Counted from the stretch's first letter, positions 50,805-58,893 are shown. The stretch: DNA of 64,000 nucleotides from Prevotella sp. (GCA_017475265.1 JAFVFY010000003.1:1-64000), one strand, 5' to 3'. Translations and numbers: made by a program. The notes: generated by a model from the sequence alone, not told the origin.

Positions 50805-51583
50805 TGCTTTATTGATGTTAGGAATTGACGTGCTGAATTGATATATACCGACGCGGCCATCACAACGTGAGGGTCTATGTCGTAAACCTCCTGCCAGGAA
50901 TATTCACGCTCTGGCCAAAGCCCGGTGCCTTTCGTCCAGCCGTCCTTTGAGCCATAGAGCACCCAAGGCAGATTGTCGTGCATGAAGTAGTGGATGACTG
51001 CCATCACCTGCTCATGCGTCCAGTGTGCAATCGGGTTGTATCTGGTATGGCCGTCGCCAGTCGTGTAGATGTTGGTGCCCCTTCCTACAAAGTTGCCGTC
51101 CTGTGAACGTCTGCCGAGAATGAGGAACTTGATACCCGTTCTCTCGCAGTAGTCACGCTGCCCGGCATATTGCAGTTTATCCATCCAGCGGGAGTTCATC
51201 TTTGCCTCAGAGGGGAACAGCATTTCGGGATGATCCGCAAGCCAACGGAGTGACAGATCACCAAGATTGACGGTGGTCATGCCGACGGGATGGTACTGAT
51301 ACACCCATTGCAGGAAAGCGGGATATTCCAGGGCCTTCGATGTGCAGAACACACAACGATGGATGCCAGCCTGTTCACACACATATTGGAGTGCCAGCGA
51401 ATCTTTGCCACCACTCCAAGCATAGGCGACATAGCGGCCAGCCGTTTTCTGCTTGATGTCATTAACGGTTGAAGCAACCAGTGCCAGCGCTTCGTCACGC
51501 GACACCAGTTGCTCGATGTTCTGCCAGGCTTTGGCAAAGTCCTCGTTCCTTGCAACCTGTTTCCTCGGGATGGTTGACCTCAT
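50801..51583 (-). CDS. Second PAPS reductase-family protein
   Basis: A protein of 260 residues. The PP-loop AYAWSGGKDSLALQYVCEQA at about 55 is complete. Downstream segments FLILGRRSQDGNFVGRGTNI and YNPIAHWTHEQVMAVIHYFM (with the conserved P-I-x-x-W) follow the family pattern. It lacks the C-terminal ECGLH of assimilatory PAPS reductases. It may activate a nucleotide or move sulfur, as in DndC-like enzymes. It overlaps the next ParB-like gene by 4 bp and starts 1 bp after the transporter stop, so the pair ParB/PAPS occurs twice in one operon. Confidence 0.8.
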   Translation of the reverse strand: MRSTIPRKQVARNEDFAKAWQNIEQLVSRDEALALVASTVNDIKQKTAGRYVAYAWSGGKDSLALQYVCEQAGIHRCVFCTSKALEYPAFLQWVYQYHPVGMTTVNLGDLSLRWLADHPEMLFPSEAKMNSRWMDKLQYAGQRDYCERTGIKFLILGRRSQDGNFVGRGTNIYTTGDGHTRYNPIAHWTHEQVMAVIHYFMHDNLPWVLYGSKDGWTKGTGLWPEREYSWQEVYDIDPHVVMAASVYINSARQFLTSIKQ

Positions 51584-51584
51584 A

Positions 51585-53891
51585 TCATTCGAATTGCAAG
51601 GCTGTACTGAATGTGAATGCTTTGGTACCAGCGTCGTATTTGAACTGGAGCCAGTCGTAATCGGTAATCTTCAAGCGTAGGTTGGCAATCACTCCCGGCT
51701 TGTTGCGCATGGAGTAGCCAGCATTGACCACGAAACGCCCATGAGCGACACCACCGAGAACCTGCAGCCTGTCCGTATCTATGAACTTGTGGCCGTTGTA
51801 GGCATCATCCCACGTCGCATCAATCATGAAGCCCTTTGGCAGCTTGACGGTTGCAGACAGCGTATGACGGTAGATATTGGCCTTGGTGTCATAAATGGAG
51901 CGGGATAGGAACCACAGCCATTTGTTGTAGTTGACATTGAGCCACAACTGAGGCACAAAAATCTCTCCACCGATATTGTACTGAGCAACGGCTGTAGCGG
52001 ACAGCCAGTCGGTGAGATTTTCCTTATATCCGATAAAAGGCGATACAGAGGTGCTTCCATGGCCGTGCAGGTTGGCAGACACTGGAATCCATATTCTATA
52101 CCTCAAAGGCTGTGTAATGCCATCGTAAACCTGCGCAGAGAGGCCACAGGGTAGCATAAGGAGTATGACCACAGCCAATTTCTTCAGCAGCTTACGGGCA
52201 ATCGAATCTATCTTCTCACGGTTGCAGACGTGTTCCTCATGGATGGCCTCTGTAAGCTTTATCATGCCGCTTGTATTCTTACGCATGTGGTCTGAGATTG
52301 CTTCAAGGCTCTGTTTCAATCCCTGCATGGCCTCACTCTGAGCGTTTGCCAGTTCGCATGCGGCTTGCCTGAGTTCCTTGTGTAGCTCTATGATGGTCTC
52401 CATTTCCTTTGACGGTGCAACTGTCACCGTTATTGGTTTCCCCTCCTTCTCTCTCTCTTTGGAGAAGAGTGAGAGAACGCCAGACAAGCCGATTGTGAGC
52501 AGTGAACCAGTAACGATCATCGGCACGTTTCCATTGAGGTTGCCGTAAGCGAAGATGGGAAGCCCTACACAGATAGACAGCAAGATTCCCCAAAACAGCC
52601 CAGCTTCGGACATCTTAACACCCTTGATGGCCCATATAGAAGGGAGCATGACACTACTGCGCAAAGTACCATACAGAAGGAACAGATACACGATGGTCAT
52701 GCCTGGTATGTTGGCAATGATGATGGCAAAGATTGCTACTGCAATCATAGCCATCTTAGCCAGACGCCTTCCATCACCGAGGAAAAAGTGTAGTAATCGG
52801 TTGTCTAAAATACGGCCGCACCACTCCTTGCTTGCGAATATTCTGGAGCTGATGTCGTGGCCCGATACTGAGGACACCGCACACAGGATGCTATCGACGG
52901 TGCTCATGAGGCCGGAGAGAATCAGCAGCAGGAACGGGAACACGAACCACTTGGGCGCAAACGCGATTACAGACGCTACATTGGTGAGTTGAGTGTCAGA
53001 TATAGCTAAATGTGCCCCGGCAGCTATAAACCCAAGGAAAGACAAGGAAACGGGCACACAAGCGAAAATAAGTGCCGCGAACATCATGGACTTCTTCACT
53101 TCACCCTCTCTGATGGAGAAAACACGCTGCCAAAACATCTGGTCGCCAAAAGTGCCAGACAATAGGCCGATGGCTGTTGGTATTCCGAATGACAGCATGA
53201 CATTGATTCCGCTCTCGTCGGTGAGTGATCCGAAAGTTCCTGTCGCACCTGCGAGGCCATCAGCGAACGTGCCAGGCTCTGTGTTACTGAATATGATAGG
53301 CAAGCCGACGGCCAGCACTACCACAATCCACAACATCTGCCAGAAGTCCGTCATGATGGATGCCTTGATACCCTTGGCCACCGTATAGGCCAAAGGTATG
53401 AGGGCGAGGGCAAGCGTCGTACCGAAGAACGGGAGGCCACACAGCTTATGCAGGATGGTAGCACCTGCCAGCAGCTGGACGGCAAAGCTCAACGTCTGGA
53501 GTCCGAACGATTCCACAAGGTAGAGGTTGTGTGTACGGTTGGAATACTTCTCACGGATGAACGCTGAGAACGTCCACCCGTCAGGCTTAATCTTACGCAT
53601 CCAGCTTGCAAAGAAGCCGAACAGTACAAGTGTCAGCACGTTCGGTACAACGAACCAGAACACGCCCGGCAGTCCCTGAGTGTAGGCTTTCTCTGCTGCT
53701 ACGAACATCGAAGGCGCCCATACCCATGTAGCAGCTATGGAGAATGCGGCTATCCACCAAGGCATTTTCCTGTCTGCCACCAAATAGCTCTCTTTAGTTC
53801 CCTTTTCGCTGATGAACCTAACCAGGAGCATCAGCACGACGAAGTAGCCCGCAAGGAGCAAAACGCCGTCCATTTTAGTCAAAATTTCCAT
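51585..53891 (-). CDS. Sodium:solute symporter fused to an outer-membrane beta-barrel-like domain
   Basis: A protein of 768 residues. Residues 1 to about 480 form a sodium:solute symporter (SSS) with 12-13 membrane segments and the SSS-like SGLMSTVDSILCAVSSVSGHD. A soluble helical part follows (480-569). At 570-587 KKLAVVILLMLPCGLSAQ is a perfect signal peptide with an A-x-A-like cleavage site. The last 181 residues are alternating beta-strands ending in Phe-x-x-aromatic style (FTFSTALQFE), typical of an outer-membrane barrel. One reading is a polyprotein that is cut by signal peptidase. It is the first gene of the packaging operon, with its own late promoter. Transporter genes in phages are rare; the substrate is unknown. 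Confidence 0.8.
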   Translation of the reverse strand: MEILTKMDGVLLLAGYFVVLMLLVRFISEKGTKESYLVADRKMPWWIAAFSIAATWVWAPSMFVAAEKAYTQGLPGVFWFVVPNVLTLVLFGFFASWMRKIKPDGWTFSAFIREKYSNRTHNLYLVESFGLQTLSFAVQLLAGATILHKLCGLPFFGTTLALALIPLAYTVAKGIKASIMTDFWQMLWIVVVLAVGLPIIFSNTEPGTFADGLAGATGTFGSLTDESGINVMLSFGIPTAIGLLSGTFGDQMFWQRVFSIREGEVKKSMMFAALIFACVPVSLSFLGFIAAGAHLAISDTQLTNVASVIAFAPKWFVFPFLLLILSGLMSTVDSILCAVSSVSGHDISSRIFASKEWCGRILDNRLLHFFLGDGRRLAKMAMIAVAIFAIIIANIPGMTIVYLFLLYGTLRSSVMLPSIWAIKGVKMSEAGLFWGILLSICVGLPIFAYGNLNGNVPMIVTGSLLTIGLSGVLSLFSKEREKEGKPITVTVAPSKEMETIIELHKELRQAACELANAQSEAMQGLKQSLEAISDHMRKNTSGMIKLTEAIHEEHVCNREKIDSIARKLLKKLAVVILLMLPCGLSAQVYDGITQPLRYRIWIPVSANLHGHGSTSVSPFIGYKENLTDWLSATAVAQYNIGGEIFVPQLWLNVNYNKWLWFLSRSIYDTKANIYRHTLSATVKLPKGFMIDATWDDAYNGHKFIDTDRLQVLGGVAHGRFVVNAGYSMRNKPGVIANLRLKITDYDWLQFKYDAGTKAFTFSTALQFE

Positions 53892-53922
53892 AGTTCTTTT
53901 TTATGTAACATTTGTAACGTTG

Positions 53923-53954
53923 CAAAATTAGTAATTTCCGTGCGTATTACGCAC
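53923..53954 (-). promoter_or_regulatory. Late promoter with perfect palindromic operator
   Basis: The minus-strand -7 box TAATTTTG is at 53930-53923, about 30 nt before the symporter ATG. Upstream of it lies GTGCGTA-T-TACGCAC (53940-53954), a perfect 15-bp palindrome, at the place of the missing -33 element. A degenerate copy is at the other late promoter (39694-39708). Confidence 0.7.
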
Positions 53955-53972
53955 TATAGAAGGGCAAAAAAT

Positions 53973-54117
53973 TCATTCTGCCAAATAGTTTTTAATTTCA
54001 TTAACAAACTGCTCCACACTCCTCACCACAACGTAACTGTTGCCGTGAGCCTCCGCGTCTGCCTGACACTGGCGGTGGATGCCACCGTTCCCTGCGGTTT
54101 TCCGCAGGGCTTCTTAT
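53973..54117 (-). other. Possible small frame without a standard start
   Basis: A minus-strand frame reading EALRKTAGNGGIHRQCQADA... and ending EQFVNEIKNYLAE looks protein-like over 46 codons, but it is closed upstream by TAA at 54117 and has no ATG, GTG or TTG near its beginning. It may be the remains of a gene after SSB, or use CTG. A perfect hairpin CCCTGCGG-AAAA-CCGCAGGG (54091-54110) lies in it. Confidence 0.3.
54091..54110. terminator. Hairpin after the SSB gene
   Basis: A perfect 8-bp stem CCCTGCGG/CCGCAGGG with a 4-nt loop, 30 bp after the ssb stop. On the minus strand no T-run follows, so it may be a partial terminator or RNA stabiliser between the DNA-metabolism genes and the packaging operon. 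Confidence 0.45.
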
Positions 54118-54139
54118 GCCTATTCTCAGTGCCATGGTG

Positions 54140-54517
54140 TCAGAAGGTGAGTTGGTCGCCGTTGCTTGGCTGGTTGTTATTGGAAGGCTTGGGGTCGAGC
54201 AGCTCCAGCACATCGACGTGAATCTCCGTAACGTAGCACTTGCGCCCCTGGTTGTCATCATACGAGCGGGTCTTTATCTTCCCCTCGATGTAGAGCTTGG
54301 AGCCCTTATGCACATACTTGGCCACCACGTCGGCGGTCTTTCCCCATGCGATGATGTTGTGCCACTCCGTGCGCTCTGGCACCTGCGTACCGTTCTGCAG
54401 GGTGTAGCCCCTCTCTGTCGTGGCGAGTGGGAACTGTGCCACGCTGCCGTTTGAATAGGTCTGCACTTTCGGGTCATTGCCGACGTTACCGACCAATATC
54501 GCTTTGTTTATTGCCAT
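54140..54517 (-). CDS. ssb: Single-stranded DNA-binding protein
   Basis: A protein of 125 residues. The OB fold is clear: MAINKAILVGNVGNDPKVQT, PLATTERGYTLQNGTQVPER with TEWHNIIAWGKTADVVAKYV, then KGSKLYIEGKIKTRSY and a final beta-strand YVTEIHVDVLELL. The C-terminus NNNQPSNGDQLTF replaces the bacterial DDDIPF tip, but ends in an aromatic residue, which may still bind partners weakly. It coats phage single-stranded DNA in replication. Confidence 0.93.
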   Translation of the reverse strand: MAINKAILVGNVGNDPKVQTYSNGSVAQFPLATTERGYTLQNGTQVPERTEWHNIIAWGKTADVVAKYVHKGSKLYIEGKIKTRSYDDNQGRKCYVTEIHVDVLELLDPKPSNNNQPSNGDQLTF

Positions 54518-54572
54518 AAAGATTGTACTATTAAGATATTATTACTATACACTCCCATACAAGAGGATAGTA

Positions 54573-55058
54573 CTATTGTTCACCATTGTAGCGGAAGTCC
54601 GTAAAGTGGATGATGATACCACTGTACACGCCACGGTTCATGCCCTGGCCGAAGAACCAGTCCTTGAACTCTTCGAGCGTCATGCCGTCATTCCGGGCCA
54701 GTGTCGCAATGTCCGTGAACCTCTTGCCGTCGATGACACATTTCAGCTCGTCGGTGGCACGGTCGTACTTCATCGTGAAACGCTGGTACCCGGCCTTGCA
54801 ATACTCCTTGATGACCTTCTGTTTCACGCCTCTGCCGTAGGGCCTGCCGTCCCACTCGCGGACTGACAGCACATAGCCTTTGTCGTTCACCTTGTCGATG
54901 TTGAGCACCCATCCGTCGTAGCGGCCTCTGCAAGTGTGAATCTTTCTGCCGTCCAGCAGCTTCTCTTTGAAATGGGTTGGCTTTCCCGCATGGATGGCGG
55001 TTTTCGGGTAGTGGTGCGACAGCATCAGTACCACGGTCTTGTTTCTTGTCGTTTCCAT
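54573..55058 (-). CDS. Hypothetical protein, possible ASCH/PUA-like domain
   Basis: A protein of 161 residues. THFKEKLLDGRKIHTCRGRY DGW (positions about 27-49) follows the pattern of ASCH-like proteins: F-x-x-K-h-x-x-G-x-K-x-H-T-x-R. The C-terminal strand SGIIIHFTDFRYNG is consistent. ASCH/PUA folds bind RNA or modified bases. It shares the operon with SSB and with a modification-enzyme-like gene set. Its start follows the beta-helix gene by 13 bp. Confidence 0.55.
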   Translation of the reverse strand: METTRNKTVVLMLSHHYPKTAIHAGKPTHFKEKLLDGRKIHTCRGRYDGWVLNIDKVNDKGYVLSVREWDGRPYGRGVKQKVIKEYCKAGYQRFTMKYDRATDELKCVIDGKRFTDIATLARNDGMTLEEFKDWFFGQGMNRGVYSGIIIHFTDFRYNGEQ

Positions 55059-55071
55059 ATTGTGCTTGCTG

Positions 55072-56391
55072 TTAGTCTAACATTACTCCTTTCACCGGGA
55101 ACTTTCTATTCATATCAGATGCAAGCCAGAACGAGCGGAACGGCCCGTATGCAGTGACGACGGCATCACGTGTGATTTCAATGGCGTACTGGTTGCTGTA
55201 CTTCGTCTCAACGGTGGAACCGTCGGGCGTCGGCACGTCACCTGCTGTCTGTAGGTCATAGATGGGACAGGCCACCGTGGCGCGGAACGGACCAGTATAG
55301 CGGATAAGTGGCTGCTCGTTCTTGCGGGAATCATAGTAATAGCCCGCCTGAAGGGTGGCGCGTAGGTCGGCATCCTCAACGTTGGTCTCGATGGCACAGG
55401 GGCAGTTGCTGATGGAGCCGTCGATGCGGAGGTCTGTACACCAGTTATGGTACTCCGTCTGCCTGTAGTTCATGGCGCGTATGCCTATGCCGAAATTGCT
55501 GATCCTGGAGTTGATGCGTACACAGGTGATGTAGGCAAGGTCTGTTGTGAGCTGTCTGTTTTCAACAGGATTGATGCAGATGCCGCAGCCCGTGGCGCTT
55601 CCGTATGCCCCCTTGACGCTGGTGTTGATGGTGAGCCCCCAAATGCGCTGCCCTGCCTCGTCGGCATGTACCTCGATGCAATTCTGCGTGTAGTTCTTAC
55701 AGAGCGACACGTCAAAGCTGCCGCCCTCGATGGTGACGGCGTTCTGGTAGCTTTCGCTGACAGCAACACTGAGGAGTGTGATGTCCTTATCGGAGAAGAT
55801 GATGGTATTGTTCATCATCCCCACGCCTGTCTGTTCCATTGACAGCTTCATGTCGGAGCCGTGCAGGATCAAGCGCTTCTCCCTGCTCAGTAGGAGCGGG
55901 GCGGTGATGTAGAACGGTTTCGTCGGGAAGTGCAGTTCCCTGAAAGACGAGTCAAGGGCATATTGCAGCGCGTCGGTCTCGTCGATGCGCTGTCCGACAT
56001 AGATACCGTACTGGTTGCTGACTACCTCGCAGCCGCTGGCGAACCATCCGACATTACCGGGACAGTCGAAGGTGCCTTGGACGCTGAGTTTGCTGAACAC
56101 CTTGCGGTCTGCATGGATGATGGTGTTACGTCCTATCAGCGTGCCGTTGCTGATGCTGCCACCGTCCTTGAACTGGAGGGTGACGTTTGGCGGCAGCGTG
56201 ACCGTCTCACCGTTGAGGTCGTAGGCGGTGCTGATGGTGTAGGTCTTATCGGCCTTGGTGACGGTCTCGGCGAGCGTTTTCTTCTTGTTCCGCTCTGCGA
56301 TGGGTACTGGCTTCAGGTCGGTCAGCACCAGTTCTTTCTTTACTGCCTTTTGTGAGAGGGCAGCGATTCGTTTAGATGTTTTCTCGTCCAT
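55072..56391 (-). CDS. Right-handed beta-helix protein (pectate-lyase-like)
   Basis: A protein of 439 residues. A basic helical N-terminus (about 50 residues) is followed by beta-helix repeats: LPPNVTLQFKDGGSISNGTL, IIFSDKDITLLSVAVSESYQ, NAVTIEGGSFDVSL, CVRINSRISNFGIGIRAMNY. The YDLNGETVTLPPNVTLQF segment recurs in phage tailspike-like and polysaccharide-binding proteins. No catalytic residues can be assigned. A virion-type spike protein within DNA-metabolism genes is out of place, so it could be a lysogenic-conversion (moron) gene or a spike expressed early. Confidence 0.65.
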   Translation of the reverse strand: MDEKTSKRIAALSQKAVKKELVLTDLKPVPIAERNKKKTLAETVTKADKTYTISTAYDLNGETVTLPPNVTLQFKDGGSISNGTLIGRNTIIHADRKVFSKLSVQGTFDCPGNVGWFASGCEVVSNQYGIYVGQRIDETDALQYALDSSFRELHFPTKPFYITAPLLLSREKRLILHGSDMKLSMEQTGVGMMNNTIIFSDKDITLLSVAVSESYQNAVTIEGGSFDVSLCKNYTQNCIEVHADEAGQRIWGLTINTSVKGAYGSATGCGICINPVENRQLTTDLAYITCVRINSRISNFGIGIRAMNYRQTEYHNWCTDLRIDGSISNCPCAIETNVEDADLRATLQAGYYYDSRKNEQPLIRYTGPFRATVACPIYDLQTAGDVPTPDGSTVETKYSNQYAIEITRDAVVTAYGPFRSFWLASDMNRKFPVKGVMLD

Positions 56392-56403
56392 GGTTTTAGG
56401 GGT

Positions 56404-56880
56404 TTAATCGAATAATGATAATTGAATTGTCTCAGTCTGCTTCTTGGCTGTTGCCTTGGTGCAGGGTTTTGTTCCGCTTACTGGAGCAGGCTTTGGTGTA
56501 GGGGTTTCAGTATATCCGAGAGGGGCGTGCTCTTTCTTCCACAAGGAATAGAACTCGTCGAGTGAATCCGTTCTGAGGCAGTTGCGCCCGGTGTCCCAAT
56601 GGGCTTTCTTGAACGCCTCGCACTGGCTCGTTTCGGAAACTTTCGGAACGCTTTCTTCAATTTCTGGTACGCTTTTGGCAATTTTCGGAACACTTTTGGA
56701 ATTTTCCGCTTCCTCTGGCGTGTCGTACACATGACCAGGAGTGAAGAGGGCTGTCGGGTTCTGGCCCTGTAGCGGAATCCTCACAGCCGTCATCCCAAAC
56801 ATATCATTCTCCTTGACAACGTTGCCTTGCAGCACCTTGCCATACCAAAGAACATATACCGTCTGTCCTTCTGTTCTCAT
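56404..56880 (-). CDS. Hypothetical protein ending in a clamp-binding motif
   Basis: A protein of 158 residues. The N-terminus is a small beta-domain (TVYVLWYGKVLQGNVVKEND). The middle consists of repeated KSVPKIAKSVPEIEESVPKV. A small helical domain (AFKKAHWDTGRNCLRTDSLD) follows, and the final residues are IQLSLFD. QLSLF is the consensus sliding-clamp (DnaN) binding pentapeptide. The protein probably tethers itself to the replication clamp; its activity is unknown. Confidence 0.65.
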   Translation of the reverse strand: MRTEGQTVYVLWYGKVLQGNVVKENDMFGMTAVRIPLQGQNPTALFTPGHVYDTPEEAENSKSVPKIAKSVPEIEESVPKVSETSQCEAFKKAHWDTGRNCLRTDSLDEFYSLWKKEHAPLGYTETPTPKPAPVSGTKPCTKATAKKQTETIQLSLFD

Positions 56881-56935
56881 ACATTCATGCGATTATTTGC
56901 GATTTATCGGCTTTTCTCACTGACAGACTGGTTTC

Positions 56936-57328
56936 TCACCGTTGGCGCGGATTGCTGCGGATGCGGTGCCAGTAATTGGTCTTTCCGTGGCCTCCGTGCT
57001 TCCTGTATGGGTGCAGCCTCTCGATGTACTGAGGACATTCTGGCTTTGCCGGGAGCAACAGGGGCTCAACATAGCACATCTTATCCACCACATATTGAAG
57101 CTTCAGAGTCATTGACTCCAAATGCTCTAACATATCTGGAACCTGGGCAAGATAGCCGACTACTAACTGGCCGTCCTTCAGGTCACCTCTTTTTTCTGCT
57201 TCACAGATCAGCTCTTTCACCTTCTCTGCTACCAGATTGGCATCAAGGCCAGTTTCTTCTGCAATCGTAAGGACGCATAACTCAAAGTTGCCGTACGATA
57301 TGGTCATATACTTACGTTCGTACATCAT
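56936..57328 (-). CDS. Hypothetical protein
   Basis: A protein of 130 residues with an N-terminal alpha-helical part (LCVLTIAEETGLDANLVAEK, VKELICEAEKRGDLKDGQLV) and a basic C-terminus (PYRKHGGHGKTNYWHRIRSN). The ATG at 57328 and one 7 codons on are both possible. It lies after the DUF5131 gene and before the clamp-motif protein. No family recognised. Confidence 0.6.
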   Translation of the reverse strand: MMYERKYMTISYGNFELCVLTIAEETGLDANLVAEKVKELICEAEKRGDLKDGQLVVGYLAQVPDMLEHLESMTLKLQYVVDKMCYVEPLLLPAKPECPQYIERLHPYRKHGGHGKTNYWHRIRSNPRQR

Positions 57329-57360
57329 ACGTCAGCCTCCTTATCCTTGAACCGTTGTGC

Positions 57361-58113
57361 TCATACCTCATACTTTCTTGGTGTCGGATATTGTTTCCAC
57401 TCTCTGCCGTCGAGCATACAGCCATTGTCTTTCTTGTTGCTCTTGTGGCCGTTCTCTCCGTAGGCTCCCCACTGCTTGAAGAAGAAAGGTACATTGGCCT
57501 TGACGCAACGGTCTCTGAGGTCACGGAAGCAGTCTGCGGGTGTGTGCCTTGCGCATGATCCGCTCTCGCCTCCAGTGATAACCCAATCAATGCCGTCAAG
57601 GTTGATGTTATCCAAATAGCCCATAAGAGGCTCACAGCTGAGGAAGCGGACGGGTGCTTTCTCTATCCATCTGAGCCAGTCGATGCGGTCATAGTAATTG
57701 AAGCTCTCACAGGTGACACCCAGCCATGCGTTCTGAGGAACACCTTCACTTGCACCACCCATGAAGTATTTCGCCATTCTCTCAGCCCTCTTTGTGAGTA
57801 TCTGGAAGGTGTGCTGTGGATTCTCGCGTATCACCTGCATCACCTGGTCGATGTAGTCACAGGGTACGTCACGGTGGAACAGGTCGCCCATGGAGCAGAC
57901 GAACACCATGCTTGGCTTCTTCCACTTGTAGGGGTCTTTCAGCACGTCGGGGTTCAATGTAGGCTTGAAGCCGTTCTCATAGCTCTTGATGTGGTTGCCC
58001 TGCAATCTGCGGGCCATCACTTCGGCATAGCAATGTTCACATGCCGAGCTTACCTTGGTGCAACCGTGCATTGGTTGCCAGACTTTATCAGTCCATTCAA
58101 TCTTTGTTGCCAT
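57361..58113 (-). CDS. DUF5131 family protein (phage Gp37/Gp68-like)
   Basis: A protein of 250 residues. The N-terminus TKIEWTDKVWQPMHGCTKVS with SACEHCYAEVMARRLQG is the signature of this family: a C-x3-C-x2-C-like cysteine set as in radical SAM enzymes. Further conserved parts are FVCSMGDLFHRDVPCDYIDQ and FQILTKRAERM, then VTCESFNYYDRIDWLR and WVITGGESGSCARHTPADCF. It is a probable radical-SAM-type enzyme on phages; its substrate is not known. All cysteines appear intact. Confidence 0.85.
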   Translation of the reverse strand: MATKIEWTDKVWQPMHGCTKVSSACEHCYAEVMARRLQGNHIKSYENGFKPTLNPDVLKDPYKWKKPSMVFVCSMGDLFHRDVPCDYIDQVMQVIRENPQHTFQILTKRAERMAKYFMGGASEGVPQNAWLGVTCESFNYYDRIDWLRWIEKAPVRFLSCEPLMGYLDNINLDGIDWVITGGESGSCARHTPADCFRDLRDRCVKANVPFFFKQWGAYGENGHKSNKKDNGCMLDGREWKQYPTPRKYEV

Positions 58114-58124
58114 GATTTAATATT

Positions 58125-58595
58125 TTATTGAAAAATAAATGACGGTTGTTTCACTGTGATATGCGTCCGAGGTGTCGATGGTAGTACGTTCATCATCTCC
58201 AGCAGTTGCTCCACACCGTCCCAATCTACAAACGGGCGTTTGCTCTTTTCGGGGTCGAACTTGGTTGGGATGCCCAGACAATGGTCGTCGATGTAGATGT
58301 CTGCCGTCAGTTTCTTGCTGCGGTACTTTTCCAATGGGTTGCGGTTGATACCGACGAATGTAAGTCCGTTGTCCTCCACCCATTTCAGCATATCATCCCA
58401 TCGTTCCTTAACGATAGGCAGTTCAAACTCACCATCTCGCTCGATGCCAGTCATAAGCACCAGCGAATGACCTTCAGCCAACAGGCGTTTCAACACGGGC
58501 ACAGCTCCGATGTCCTCGCCTGTACCTTCAGGATAACAATACGTGACGCATGTGCCGTTAAAATCAACGGCTACAACAAGTTTCTTTTTGCACAT
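58125..58595 (-). CDS. HAD-like phosphatase domain protein
   Basis: A protein of 156 residues. VVAVDFNGTCVTYCYP is HAD motif I, with the nucleophile Asp kept but the second Asp replaced by Asn (DFNGT instead of DxDGT). Motif II is VLMTGIERDGEFELPI. KLTADIYIDDHCLGIPTKFD carries the C-terminal acidic pair. The arrangement recalls Bacteroides BT0820-type HAD proteins. The change at the general acid may weaken phosphatase activity. The start is 11 nt after the intercistronic 12-mer ATTACTATACAC repeat region. Confidence 0.72.
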   Translation of the reverse strand: MCKKKLVVAVDFNGTCVTYCYPEGTGEDIGAVPVLKRLLAEGHSLVLMTGIERDGEFELPIVKERWDDMLKWVEDNGLTFVGINRNPLEKYRSKKLTADIYIDDHCLGIPTKFDPEKSKRPFVDWDGVEQLLEMMNVLPSTPRTHITVKQPSFIFQ

Positions 58596-58613
58596 ACTAC
58601 AATGATATTAAAT

Positions 58614-58625
58614 ATTACTATACAC
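58614..58625. repeat. ATTACTATACAC, shared with 54541-54552
   Basis: The same 12-mer lies upstream of the HAD gene and at 54541-54552 upstream of ssb, each within AT-rich intercistronic sequence that also contains TAGTACTA. Possible common leader or internal promoter element; no TAnnTTTG box is seen. Confidence 0.4.
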
Positions 58626-58667
58626 AATACTCTGTTACTTAGTACTACTCAGAGATTACTTGCGAGG

Positions 58668-58891
58668 CTATTGCTCAATAAGTGGAATGATATTGGCTTT
58701 CTTCAACTCGTCATAGAGGAACAGACGGCCTTTCTGCGTCCACTCTGAGTTGTACTTGATTTCCTTCCGGCCATCCCTTCGGGTGATCTCGACGGGCTTA
58801 GAGTGCCTGTAGCCCTGCGAAATTCAAGGTCGCCACATTCCCATTTGTTATTATCGAGGCGTCTGCCTCTGACTTTGATAATTCTATTCAT
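58668..58891 (-). pseudogene. YopX-like protein, frameshifted
   Basis: The first frame reads MNRIIKVRGRRLDNNKWECG DLEF, the typical YopX start. After DLEF it runs out of homologous sequence. In another frame the protein continues with GYRHSKPVEITRRDGRKEIK, then WTQKGRLFLYDELKKANIIP and a stop at 58668. One base missing or added near 58809-58818 explains the break. The gene is probably inactive, unless it is a sequencing error or a programmed shift. Confidence 0.7.
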
Positions 58892-58893
58892 GA

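Noticed and set aside
54001-54261. 86-codon minus-strand frame overlapping ssb
   Set aside because: Arg/Pro-rich shadow of ssb; the adjacent frame at 53973 is more protein-like but lacks a start.
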